A DNA stretch of 64,000 nt from Paulownia fortunei (Eukaryota > Streptophyta > Magnoliopsida > Lamiales > Paulowniaceae), in NCBI GenBank assembly GCA_019321725.1, contig CM033110.1, positions 868,001-932,000 of the forward strand, written 5' to 3'. Shown one piece after another: positions 15,032 through 28,700 of the stretch (its first letter is position 1; each line of letters starts with the position of its first letter). Both the position numbers and the translations under genes were made by a program. A model generated the notes under the pieces. It was not told the DNA's origin and searched no databases. It saw nothing but the letters and a program-made list of their open reading frames with translations.

Positions 15032-18000
15032 CTACATGGAACTTCTACCTGAATCCTGGCATTGAGATAGCCACAGATCAATGTTTTCAATGAGCTGCTG
15101 CCTTACTTTATCAACTGCGTCTGGGGAGCTGCAATTCTTGGCATCACCTGAAATATGAATTGAAAGAACTTTACTATGAGAATAAAGTTATTCGTGATCA
15201 GCATGTACAGTAGCAGCAAGAAGGGCCAGCTCTGATATAGAGCTTTCTAAACTCGCAAAAACTTAAAATGGAAAGATCGCATCAACTTCGCAAAATGTTT
15301 GAAACATTGAAATGGTTAAGACAGGAAGTTGTTACGAACAACTATTCTTTTTTCCACAAGGAAGAATTAATTTAGGAGAAAAAAAGCTTGTGTACGAAGT
15401 ATGGTAAGGAAAAGAAAACATGATACTTTAAATCCATTGAATATAACAGCTAAACCAAAATTTACATTGACCATGTACAAGATAGAGAATATGAGAGCTA
15501 AAAAATACGTACCTTCTGGAACCAAAGGAGACTGGGGACAGCCACGCATGTCGGTTCCGTGGCCACAGTTATGACATGTTATGATGTATGAAGGCACTGA
15601 AAATTGAAGAAAAACGGTAAAATGGTTTCAGTAAACAAGAGAAATATCTTTGACAAATCACACGAGAAACTTTGGAAAAGCGGTTATCATTTGCGCTGAC
15701 ATTTTTCCATCAGCGCATACTTCAAATACAAGACAAAGGTTATGCAAGTGAAACACGTGGAAATTTATCGCATTAATATATAGCAAAAACATGTGAAGAT
15801 AATCACAATTATTACATCCATAAAGGTCGTAGGTCCGAACGGAAAAATAAAGGTAATAAATTGAATTCACATTAAGAAAAAAAATAAGTGTAGACAGGAC
15901 TATTTAAAATTCTATAAACAGGTTATGGACCACGCTTGACGCCTGGAATACAGAAATATGTTGCTCGGCACCCACCATATACGAAGCAAAGTCTAAGCAA
16001 AAAAATTAACGAGCAATACTACACCATAAATGCAATATTTGGACTCACTCTCAGGTGAAGAAGTCTGTTTGGATGCATGTCGCCACGGGTCCTGTGATCC
16101 ATTAGTGAAGATTATTTTTGACCCTGTCCATGTATATTCAACAAAGAAAACAGGTTATATGTCCATGACGATCCCATGCGAACTCTAAATTGTTGGAGAG
16201 TGAAAGTTGCAGGAAATGCATGAATGAAGCACCATAAAAGTTAAGAGGAAGTAACAATTGTCTCTACTTTCTGCTGAGTTGCAATAAACTTCACTTTCTG
16301 TTAGAATATAATATCATTTTACTGAAGAAAGATTGCCAAACATTCTAGAAAATAGAATGGTCAGGTTACATCAATGGAATTTGAATTAATCTATTTTTAA
16401 TAGTTGAAGAATAATTCTCTTGTTAAATTGTTATGAGAAAGTCTATTAAATATTAATTTTGGACAATGACCATGTAAAGCCATTTAGATCTGTCAACATG
16501 ACCTGATTTATGAATAATAAAAAGGATTAAAAATTCACAAAAAACGTAAAAAGAGAAATAGCTAAATGATATTACCAGCAATTCTTGTGCCTCCATAGTA
16601 TAAATTTGTTGCAGTAACATCAGGAGAGATACCTTCCCCAAAGACATTTTTGCAGAGGTCCAAATGGTATCTGCCATTAATGAATACTCAACTTGATTTA
16701 TCAAATCATCTGTTAGCCGAAAGAATTCAAAATGCTAAAGGACACTAGTAAGGAACACTTCGAAAAATGGGGAAACATTTGGCAGATAATACACTGTGTA
16801 GACTTGCCTAGTATCAACTTTTGACGAGCGGATACTATCATTTGAAGGTGCAACTTGAAAATAAGCAACTTCTGTACAGACTTGGAACCACCACAAGCGA
16901 TCAGCAGTGCCACTGGTTAACGTAGTTTTCTTCAAATGCTGTTGATTATATGTTTCAACACTGACACCCAAACTCTTTACATAATAATCCTTCACATACG
17001 CAGCATATGCTTCCTGAATAAGATAATCTCAGCAGCACAAGGCAAAAAATTATGTATTATTTAAAAAACGAGGTAAACAGCTGAGCTTAAATATAACTAG
17101 TTTGGCATTGACTAGAATCGTCTAGCATTTCTCAAATTAGACTGGACATTGTATAACTTTCACTTCAATTAACAGAAGTTGCTTTCTAAGTTCATTAAAC
17201 AACTTAGTATTGAAAGAGAGAAATGAAGCAATCATCCCAAAGTCCACTTAATTCGCTTAGACAGAGCCTACTTTGGTAGCAAAGCTAGTTTGATGGTAAA
17301 TTTTGTTCGAAGTATGTCAAATTATATGTATACATGCATATATGTTAGTGAGTGTGTGTGTGTGTGTGTGTGTGTGAGTGTAGGCATGCAAACACAGACA
17401 TACATATGTGCATGTGCACGAATGAGTATGTGTGTGTATGATACCCATGTATGCACTAATATGCCTCTGTAGCTGTGAGAGTGCATAGTGCCTCTGTAAA
17501 GGACTTAAGAGCATGTACCACAGGACAGCTGAAGATAGTAATTTTTCCCCACCACAAAGCATCACATATGTACTTTCTTAGATTACGCCATAAATCTTTA
17601 TGATCTCACGTATTTTTTAAGCTCCAAATAGTTCCAAGAGAACCAAGTCGGCAACCATGTAAATCTTTAGAACTTACCAATGAAATACAACTTCTTCATG
17701 ACCCAAGGGCCATTAGTTGTCATGTTTGGACAATGCAAAAAAGTACGATTGATTGCACTAAAAAATGCTTACCACTAAATCTTCCCCAGCTTTCTTTGCT
17801 TCAATAAGAGGGATGCACAGTTTATCTGGATTTCCATATTGAAACTGGAAAATGGCAAAGCATGCAATAACTGATCTAGAAAAGTAAAAGTTTCTATTGA
17901 ACAAAGCTGTATTGTCATGTACCGCTGTAACTGCAGCGTCTGCCAGAAAATACAGGAAATCACCATCATTTCTTAGCTGTACGGAAGAGAAGTCATCATA

Positions 18001-21000
18001 AAATTCCGGAACGTGATCCGAGTTTCCACACAAAATCAACATTCACCCAAAATAACTGATCAAACAAAGCAGGACTTCCGAAAAATAGGGACTCAAGTTC
18101 AGAATACAAACATTACAACTTAACGTCAATCATGAAATGTGATTAGCCAGATGGGGAAGTTTTAACCACTTACCAATTAGCTACTTCTAGTCAGTTCAAC
18201 TGTAAATAACCATGAAGGTGGTAAAAATTACAAATCTGACAAAATTCTTTTAGAAAATAAAAATTAGCAGAAATAGGGCATAAAATTGCTTTCTTTCATT
18301 CCGAAGTTAGTTGCCACAAAATACTCCATGTGGCATGAACAATGAAACTAAGGTATCATTTTCTTCTGCCTCCCACAAGGAAAAGGGAATATGTTTTACC
18401 TCAGCTGCGGTAAATAATGTCTTTAGTGCTTTTGCGTTAGATCCAAGTCTCTGATCAACAAGAAGAGTAATTTCTTGCAACACAGATTTACATTCTGGAC
18501 CTGCAGATTCACCTATCTGCATAAGAATATCAGGGGCAAGATGCTTAGACTAACAACACTCTAGCCACAGAAAATCAGAAATTGGTAATTCATTGGCATA
18601 GTTCTAATTCAAAGCAATGTCAGGAGGCAAAGAACAAAAGGAAAAGTAGAACTTTGCAGAAGGGTTGAAAAAGGATAGCTGGACAGTATTTTAAAAATTT
18701 AATGAACAGAAAATATTTTTATTCACCTGCTTATCAAATTCTGTAAAGTTGTAAACAGCAAGGACAACTGCAGAACTTGCAAGACTTCCACAAGTTAGGT
18801 GAGGAAACTTCAGGCGGAACCATGCGCTAAGGGCTCCCGCATATGAAACACCAAAGACAAACCATGGATTATCGATAGTTGTTCTGTTGAGCTTTGCATT
18901 TAAGGAATCCTGTGTAATAAAAACAAAAGAAGAACAGAAATGAAGTTTTTTATATAGTAAAGGAGATGACACAGAGGCCAGAGGTGGTAATGATATGTGA
19001 GAAAGAGGAGGATCAGGAAAAAACATAAGAATTAACAATCTACTCAAACTTATGCTTCAAGGCACGAGTGCTTCTATCCAAATTGAAAAATTATATAAAG
19101 CTATCTCAGCCTTTTACCTCATAAAATTTATACAAAAATACTAACTTCTTTACATAACTTTCTCAATACACCAATCTGTGTATTGAGACTATGTTCTCTA
19201 TGAAGCTATGTCGGCCTTCTACCTACTAAAATTTATACTAAAGACAATATCTCCTTCATAATTTTCTGATATGCCCATCCATGTTTTAAGACAATATCTT
19301 CTATACATAACTTCCAAATAAACCCATCCATGTTTGTAATTAGCTACAGAAGATTACTAAGAGATTCAGAAGCCTGTGATTAAGTACAAGACGTATGGAC
19401 ATTTAGAATATTCATCTCATAACAGCTGATGGAATATTTCATTGGCATACTCTATTAGAAGCTCAAAAATAATCTGCCAATGAAGTCATGAGTCCAGATG
19501 CTACAAGATAGGGTCTTAACTATTTTCAATTCAATGTTTTACGTCATTATCCAAAACAAAACAAAATTAGCTCATATCAGACAGGTTAATAGATATTACC
19601 AAATTGGTTTCCTTAAAATTGCCCAGAAATATAGTAAAATATTCATGTCCCCTGCCACTCCTTCCCACAGAAACTTTGAAAAGAGCAAAAGCTTGAAAGA
19701 GCAATATATGTTACCATTACTCAATAACCACATATTTCTCCTTTTAGTCCCAAAAAAGTGTAAAAGTGCATCTTTTGCATTCTTTTTTAACCCTGGGAAG
19801 CAGCTGTCTCTTTTTCTTTAGGTAAGTAGTCCAAGACAAAGAAGAAAATCATATGATTACACCTCTCTCTCTCTCTGTCTCTCTCATCAATATGGTTATA
19901 CACATCTATCTCTGTCTTGCTCTGTCTCTCTCTCTCTTTTCTTTTTTTTTTTGTGCTTCAAGAGTTTTTTTTTCCCTGGTAATTTCATCTCTCTGGTTGT
20001 GAGTGTTCTCCTACTTTACTACCTATTAATTAGTAATAGCATTCCACTTGGAAGCATTCAAAAGAATTATAAGAGAAAATCAAATTTCAGATTTTGAAAG
20101 TTAATTTGGGTCTTTAGGAGCGCTTTTTTCCTCTATGTGGGTGTAAATCATTTTGGCAGCTTATCCACGCATTTCCTAATGTTTCTTTTATTTCTAAGTC
20201 TATAAAACTCTTCAAATTTCATTCTCTTGAAAATAAGATTTTCCTCTTCATTTATCTTTCAACTTCTAGCATTCTTGCAAAATTTTCAGTTTTGCATCTT
20301 CAAGTGTAAAATTTTCAATTTTTTTTTTTTTTTTTGGGTTTTCATGAGAAACACATGAGTCAGAGGCGTGCCCCTAGGCCTAAGAGGCCTAAAATCCTTA
20401 ATACTCTTTGATTCCTTAAAAGATGTCATAGAGCCTCCACTCCTCCACCGCCTTCTTCAGCCAAGTAGAAACCATATCTCAATTGAATAGATTGATTCAT
20501 ACATTTTTTGTTATTCAAATATGAGCATATTAGGTAGACAGAATCATAAATATTGTTATTCACACATGAACTATAATACGCTCTATCGGTCTGCCCTACA
20601 CTAGAGTAGCACAGCAACAAATCAGATGACCATGAACATTGATAAAAATGACTATGAGAAGAACCTAACTTGAAATTTTAACATTTACATTTAAGTAATC
20701 TAGAACTGCTTTTTATTAATCAAAATCCCTGTTAGAAATTATAAGTCTTGAATGAGGCATAACTAGCCAATTTACAGACAAAAAGACTCATCCATCGATA
20801 TTTTAGCACAGACATGCATATAAATATTTGAGAGCATTTCATCTATTAGCCTTTTATCTTCCTTCCTAAACTTTTCAGATAAATTTCCAAAACTTTGGCT
20901 TTTCTTGACTTAGAATCCGAGGCAGCATGATTTGGTCAGTCCTTCTTCATAACTCTGTACAATTAGATAACAAATACTAAAACCAACAAAAATAGTAGTA

Positions 21001-24000
21001 ACATAATTCGACATTGCAAACCTTTTTCCTTATGAAAGTTGTCGAACACAGTCCTACCTATGCATTCTTAATTTAGCAATAAAACTACCACTCTCACTTC
21101 CTGGTCAAAATTTTCCAGTCAGAAAGAGTGCAAAAGATTAGGCTGCTACTTGCCTGATAATACTGTCTGAAAACAGCCAAATCAAAAAGTGCTTGTTTCG
21201 ATGAAAGATATCTCAGATTCTTTGTTGTCAACAATTTGAAAGGGGAACTCTTTCCATAGTAACGATGCTCAAGAGAAACCACAGCTGCTCCAAACTTCTT
21301 CGCCAAAACCTGTTAAGACTTTCAAGATTTAGAGATAATTTCACAATTGAACTGATCAGTATTAGCACAAATCATATATCTCCAGAAATTGAAGTCACTC
21401 TCAAGATTGCACATTTCTAGTTTTTAAATTTTATATAGGTATATGCGTTTTAACTAAAGCATGTGGATTGCAAAGTTGTTTGCCAGCCCACCAGCAAGGT
21501 AAAATATGAAACCAATTTAATAGTACAAGCACAGTACATAAAAATCGGATGAACTTCTGGAGTTGACTATATGCCCTATTTTGCTCCTGAATGAGCTCCT
21601 TCAGTTAGCTCATATTTCTCTAAGCCAGATATCACCTGAGCAGGTATGAGATAATACAACACAGACAATGAATCAGAATTATAACTCATACAGAATAAAG
21701 AAACTAGAAAGAGATCAGTGTCAAGGGGCAAAGAATGACAGTACCATTGCTTTTACATAAAGTAATAAAGGCTCCATGCGATGGGTAAACCAATTTTTGC
21801 CATCTCTGTCTAATCTCATGTTATTTAGGTGCCGGGCCATTTTAACCACTCACAAATACTCTCATTTCTTAACCTCTCAGCTGGTATATTATAACTCCAT
21901 GTAACATTCTCATCTCAGTAGCACTCATCTTGCATACATGTTTCTAATACTATAACATTCCATCACATGACTCATGGAGTCCTAGAGATGAGTCAGTTTC
22001 TAGAGATTTCCCTTTTAATCTAGAAACCCCAGAGCCACTACTCTATCTAATCCGATTTGCCTTGAACCTGTTAATAGCGTCCTCTTTCCTATCCTTCTCC
22101 CTTTCAATATCGAGCCTAAGCTGCAGAAACACTTGTATATAAGTACTTTAATAGTTACTAACTCCATAAAAATATTTCTTTGTTCACTACATGTATGCTT
22201 CATGTACTCAATCTTACACAAACCAATTTTTAAATCCTTTTTGTTTCAAGATGTTCTCCACAATTTCTACCAAAAATGATTTCTCTTTAGTCCTACCCAC
22301 CATGTTATTATATTGGCACCAAAGCATAAATTGAAGGACCAAATACTATAGTAAATCCTTTTTGTTTCAAGATGATCTCCACAATTTCTACTGAAAATGA
22401 TTTCTCTTTAGTCCTACCCACCATGTTATTATATTGGCACCAAAGCATAAATTGAAGGACCAAATACTATATTTCCTTTGTTGATCTTTGAATAATTTAA
22501 ACTCACAAATACAGAAAATTCCATCCTGCAGTAACTAATGACCCACTATAGTTCATCTCAATAATTGCAGAGGTGATCCACTTCAATGTCTATATATTTA
22601 GAGGTAATACTATAATAAAGATTTTCACACGTCTTCTTAAATAATTCTTTTTCTTCTTTTCTTATTTGAGGTTTCTTCATGCTGTAGATAAAAGATCCTA
22701 CGGTACTCCGATGTTAAAAATTTAATACCTATGTGATTTTTAACTCCAGAAGATAGTGGAATTTTCTGAGTTCTTCTGAGAATGAAAACGGAATTGAATT
22801 GAGTCTGGACTTCAAATATTTTTCTTCTAGTCATGAAATAGTCTTGCTCTGTGAGGTGCTTTTGAAAAATTTATATAAAAGAAAATATACCTCAATTATT
22901 GTTCTCTATGTACCTACTTAACTGCAAACTCTTTCATTGAAAAGGAAAGCTTGCATTTGTTTCCTCCACCATGAAAAGAAAAACTATACTAGACAGCTGC
23001 AGTCTTCATTATCACAATGAAAAACAAAAAAGAAGACCTTAAATGTCTTTACATCCTACTCGATCACATCAATTGATTAAATACACGTTCTTTCACTGAT
23101 ATTCTGGCAAAGCAGATATCAGGAAACATGCATGAAGTGTAGATGAAAGACTCCACACATAAACAAAAAATACTTAATAATTATTGAGATCATAAAGGGT
23201 CAGTTCTTAACATTCACTTGTTATGGTTGAATTCATTTCAGTTTTTTGGCTAATTTTTAGCATGCAAATAGCGAACTTCATAATCAACCCTGTCAAGAGT
23301 TTTATCTTATTTTGAAGCCCAAAGGTCTTGTGGATGGAAATAAAACCCTTTATTCCATCTAAACTTTCTTAGTTGACAATCATGGGGTACGAATAGCTGG
23401 AAAATATTCCTAAAAGCTTTTTAGGATCAGTCTATAAGTTGTAGACTTACGACCATATAGTCATTGGCAATCCCATTGCAAACAGATTCTCCACAGATCT
23501 TAAGAAATATTGGACCATCAGGGGCCCGAAAGTGATCAAGATATTCATAGTACCGTTGCCCAAATTGACGATGATCCTGCAATAAAAGAACCCAATTTTT
23601 CTGAGCACAAGCAATGAATTTTGACAAGAATTCTCATATAATGATGTTAATATAGACTTAGTTGTGCTTTAATTCTTTAATGGATCTGTGAGACTGTGAC
23701 GACGTACATGCAGGCATAGAAATCTAGCACAAAACATAAAACATGTAAATTACAAGTTAACAACAGATATACCCATGCACGAATTGTGAGGTAGAATCTT
23801 TTTCTGCTGAACCAATACTCATATAGCCACAAAATATGCATGAAGAGGCTCGTAAACATTTCGTACATGAGATAGAGTGCATAAAGTCATTCCTGTACAG
23901 GTATCAATGGGAATTACTACTGAAATTTAATCTCAGTTTTGAAGCTAATATGCAGACTAATCAATCTTTTTTCCACTGTTATTTTGTCCTTTTCCCCCAG

Positions 24001-24771
24001 CTCATTCCAACTTCACATGCATATTTATGGCTTTAATGATGCTACACGGTCCTTAAATAATAAAGCTACTCAATTCTACCAACTGATATAAATGTTTTTT
24101 CTCACTTTTCCATGGCTCATACAGAGACACCTCCCACTGCGAGGTAATATCCATTGCTCTTCCATTGTACTAAGTGTCTAAGACTAAAATCCTAAAATCA
24201 ACTTTTCAGTTTAACCAACTTCACACATGCAACCTGTTCCCCACTCTTCACTCCAACCAAACCAAAAACAAACACACACACACACACTAGGGAAAAGAAA
24301 GACCTTTAGGTCCGTATACACATGGACGTATATGCTAGATGTAGATATAACTAAACATGCAAGACTTCAGTTGCATGTCTTGAAGCTAAAACGGCAGTAT
24401 TCAACTGAAGTCTTCTCAAAACCGGAATTTTTTAAGCATAAATCCGTACATAACTTAATCAAGCACGAATTGCAATTTGAACACTACAATGCCACCAAAA
24501 CAGAGCCCATTTTCCCATTTCTAACAGAAGCACCATTAACCGTAGCAATCAAACAAATCCGAGAAAGAGATGAAAGAAACGAACTCACGTAAGGAGAGAA
24601 GTGATCGATAGTTTGATTGAGCCAGTGCTCTTCGTTGGTCAAATAAATTTTGCTTCTAGACTCCGGCAGCCGTTGAAGCCGCGGAGCTGGCGCGCCACTC
24701 GACGCAACCGTCAAAATTAACAGGAAAAAGGCGATCGAAATCGACGCTGGAGCAGGTGCGGCGAGCTTCAT
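15032..24771 (-). CDS. Serine peptidase family S28 (EDA2-like, lysosomal Pro-X carboxypeptidase family)
   Basis: This matches the plant S28 peptidases typified by Arabidopsis EDA2 (At2g18080), secretory-pathway serine exopeptidases related to Pro-X carboxypeptidase. Twelve exons on the minus strand: 24589-24771, 23451-23576, 21154-21309, 18727-18909, 18400-18516, 17923-17976, 17773-17844, 16808-17013, 16576-16670, 16049-16123, 15513-15596, 15032-15147. They total 488 codons plus stop, the expected size, with every phase consistent. Residues 1-26 form a signal peptide with the hydrophobic core [11 protein letters not shown]. The nucleophile is Ser177 in GVSYAG; probable partners are Asp409 in NGSQDPW and His435 in [13 protein letters not shown]-glycosylation sequons occur (NQT 52-54, NRT 163-165). 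Introns 3 and 8 use GC donors (AG|GCAAGT). Introns are long (up to about 2.2 kb) and hold tandem duplications. The gene appears intact; substrate is unknown. Confidence 0.95.
17346..17378. repeat. (GT)n microsatellite in S28 intron
   Basis: A run of GT dinucleotides in the seventh intron of the S28 gene, flanked by further degenerate TG/CA-rich sequence to about 17450. It creates spurious His/Thr and Cys/Val frames on both strands. Confidence 0.9.
19098..19330 (-). repeat. Diverged tandem duplication of about 105 bp in S28 intron 3
   Basis: Two similar units begin with aagctatctcagcc (19098) and aagctatgtcggcc (19203), each followed by a ...aaaatttatac... stretch, then taactt or taattttct and a caatctgtg or catccatg segment. 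A partial third unit (taacttcc...cccatcc) follows. Divergence is clearly higher than in the other duplications of this window, so it is older. Confidence 0.65.
22232..22473 (-). repeat. Recent 121-bp tandem duplication in S28 intron 2
   Basis: Units at 22232-22352 and 22353-22473 both start aaatcctttttgtttcaaga and end near ccaaatactata. Only about three substitutions are visible between them, so the event is young. It lies in the large second intron. Confidence 0.92.
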
Positions 24772-25670
24772 CGTGTTTGTAGTTTCTCCAATGGAAATAA
24801 TTTGAAGGTTTTCTTCAAAATGTTGCCATCAGAAAATGGTTTCGCTTCGCGATAAAGGCTCCTCAGATCATTGGCTATTCCCTTTTTCCTTTTTTTTTAA
24901 GTAAATGAAAGTAAAAACAAAATGTATGCTGGCCAACTTTTCTTTTTTTTCCTTCTTCTGTCTTTTCCCGATTTTAACTTTTTGACTTATAACATTAATA
25001 ATTCCGCATTTGATGTTAATTTGTCTCCTCTTATTTTGTTGGGCCTGAGAATGAGTACTCAATTGGGCCTTATATTTGGGCCTTAAGCAACAGACCTATT
25101 GTCTTGTTTGAAAATATTTCATTGAAAGCCCTAAAAAAAATTTTATATATATATATATATATATAAATGCATAACTTTATAAGTATGAATTTGAATCACT
25201 GACAGGAGAATTAAATACTAATCACTATTTTTCTTTTATAATCAAAATATATATATATATACATATATATATGCACATATTAAATTATGTAAGCATATAC
25301 ATATGGTTTACTTAAATTACACAACCATTTAAATATATACACTCACATATTAAATTATGTGTGCATATACATAAGGTTTATTTAAATTATAACACCTTAC
25401 ATATATACATGTATATATATATATTCATACACAAATACAACAACTTTGGAAGACATATATATAAAAATATGTGTATATTTTCTATAATGTTGGTGTGATT
25501 CAGTTTGAGCAACATATTCTGAAGTGATATATATGTAAACGTAATTATATTTCTTGAAATAGCACAAAATTAAAATTGTAATAAAAATCAAGTAAAATAT
25601 GTGAATAAATATCCGAACATATACATATTTATGTATATGTATTCATTAAATTAAGAAAGTAATTACACCT

Positions 25671-25705
<35 letters not shown>

Positions 25706-28700
25706 CATATGTATTACTTATTGTACATAATGTATGTGTGTGTGTTTTAAATGATAAATATAGTATGTATATATATATATATATATCTACGTAGGCAAAT
25801 ATGTATGGTCCACTAGCATAACGCCAAATGTACATAAAAATTATCAAAAAATTACTAACTAAACTTGTTTCTTAAGTTTTTCTCTTTCCATAAAACCACA
25901 ACCCACCTAAACACAATCAAGAAAAATATCATATTAATTATCATCATTATACTTTATCTAAAATAAAAAATTATCCAAATACATAACTAATTTCACTTCT
26001 CATTTCTCTGAATTTTTTTTTTTTTTTAAAATCAATTCTCATCAACAAATTCACGTCCTACTTCTTTCGGTTCAAAAACATAACTCAATGTGACTCTTGT
26101 AATTTTGGGCTTGCATGATACTGAGAAGTCAGTCAATCCATTAGTAGCCCACCTTTAACAGTTCATGTTCAATATTTGCAAAAATGAAATCCCAAATGGG
26201 CCAGGCCCAGCTCACCTAATAGATTGTAGCCCTATAATTGTCATTTTATAATTCTATCTATTTTTTGGAAGCAATTAGTGCATGTTCTAGCCCTAGAATT
26301 GTCATTTTATAATTATATCCTTGCACAAATGATAGCCACTCAAACATTACTTTTTTTGGTTATTTAGGTACATATCTCAAAATCAAATTGTGGAAAAGTT
26401 GTCTAGCTCATATATTAGTTTGGAAAAGTTATAATCATTAATACATGACATATCTCATTGTCTTAAGGAATAACAATGATTTCGAATTGGGTAATGAGTT
26501 TGGGCAAAATTTGGATCCGTCTTAAATTCGACTCGGAAGATGAGTTTTAAAATTACAAACGAGTTTGAAACGAATTTTGAATTTTAATTTTCAAACTACT
26601 GAAACTCGACTAAGCACATAGTTTTTTGTTTATTATATATATATATATATATGAAAAAAAATATGTATGTAACTTACATATAAAATATAAATACAACACT
26701 CTTTTAAAATAAAATAATTATATAAAATTAATTTATATGATTACAATATATTTAAAAAATTAATGCTTTAAATTTTTAATTTTTTAATAATTAAAATATG
26801 CACATACAAGTTTATAAATCATTAGTTTTTTTTTAATAACAATATTTCTCATATTTAGAAAATTGTGTTACTATTGTTAATTTAAAAAAAAAAACTTTTT
26901 AATATTTTTAAAATATAAATAACTTCAACCCGTAGGATCTCACAAATTCAGGTTCGGGTCTGTATGGGTCTATAAAAAATTTAACGGGGTCGTGGATTTT
27001 GAGAAACTTGCTTTAAATCATTGCTATTTCTCTCTACACATATACTTGGATTGACATGTGTAGAGATCAAACAATATGCAATTAAGACATAATTAATTAA
27101 ATAATCATAATCTAGTATCATCTCAAAGTCAATCAATCAAAAAAGTCACAATATTTCCAATATGGGGCAAGTCCCCTTCATTGTATTTGTTTATTTCATG
27201 ATGGTTAGGGTTTTCTTTCACGTATAAATCAAGTGAAAGTTTGATTGTAACTAATGCCTAAGTTAGATTGAATACTATAATTGCATGGCAACAATTAAGA
27301 CTACTATAGTTTACTTTGTACATTATATAATACTACATAAATGTATTTTTTCATTTCCTCAAAATATTTTAAAAATACTCTAATCATTACTACACATGCA
27401 CAAATATATATATATACACACACACACACACAATTATCATATATATTTATATATATCTTTATACATATTTCAATCATTGTATTTGTATCAATAAAAAAAA
27501 TATGTATTTATATTTTTTAATTATTACATTAATATAAATATATTAATGTGACACTACTAACCAAATATAATATAATATATTATATATTAATATAATAATA
27601 AGATTAAATATGATGTGATACCATTAACCAAATTAAAAACTTACAAAAACCAGCATTTACAATATAAAATATCTCCTTTCCAAAACAAAATTAAACATCT
27701 TTTCATTTCCACACATTTTCTAATATATTTTTCCAAAACACTTGGAAATAACACTAAAGAAAACCTTTGCTTCTAAGGAATTATAGACATATTTTGTTTT
27801 TCATGGGCATTTTTGTCTTTACCTAAACTCAAAGCAAGCACTTTGCACAATTCCACCAAATATATTTTGCATGTTTGGTATATGAAATAACAAAAGCTGT
27901 AGTATAATAATGTATGGAGTATGGACAAATAGTAATAATACAGTGACATATCTTTGATATATGCCAATGGAAAAATCTAGGGAAGTCTTGGTCCTGATTA
28001 GACTACAGTCCTCCACAATCATTGATTATATAGAGTCCATTTTATTATACTCCATGGTTTTATTAGAAATATATAAAAAAAATTCATCAATCAAATACTG
28101 CAAATCCATAGTATTTATTATCGATTAAAAGCTTTTAGCATAGGGTTGGACGTTTAAATATTTGAGTTGCTAATAATTATACTCTTTGACATAACAACAA
28201 ATGCTCGGTTCTAAAATTTCACAACCATTACACTAGTAAGAATATATAATATAACAAAATATAAATATTTCATCCAGAAATAAAATCAAGCACAACTTCT
28301 CCAAAAATACACTAAATCAATAATTTATAAAATAAAACCCGAACATACTACACATTCTACGACACACTCCCCAACATATATTTTTTCAAAATACTTTTTC
28401 AGAATACTCTAAAATAAAATCAAACATGACCCTAATTTTTTTCCAAAAATAAAAATAAATAAATAGATGAGAGACAATCCAACTATCAAAGATTTTCTTG
28501 TGCCACATGCATGCATATTTTGCATGGTGATTTAATGATGAGGAATGGGTGGAAAATGATGAGCCAATTTTTTCTTCCTTGCACATGGGATGTAAATTAT
28601 AATGCCATTTCTTGGTCAAAATGTGTCCCACTCTACAACTCTTTTTTTGCAGCTTTTCTCTGTGTCTCACTTTGGGGTAGTTGAACACACAACATGGTCA

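Noticed and set aside
17290..17565. Cys/Val-rich plus frame and His/Thr-rich minus frame
   Set aside because: Translations of the (GT)n microsatellite in an S28 intron.
24227..24592. Plus-strand open frame of 121 codons
   Set aside because: It lies in S28 intron 1 on the opposite strand, begins with a CA microsatellite and overlaps the 24589 splice donor; no family resemblance.
25397..25847. Tyr/Ile-rich minus-strand frames
   Set aside because: Translations of TA and CA repeats in the spacer; no coding signal.
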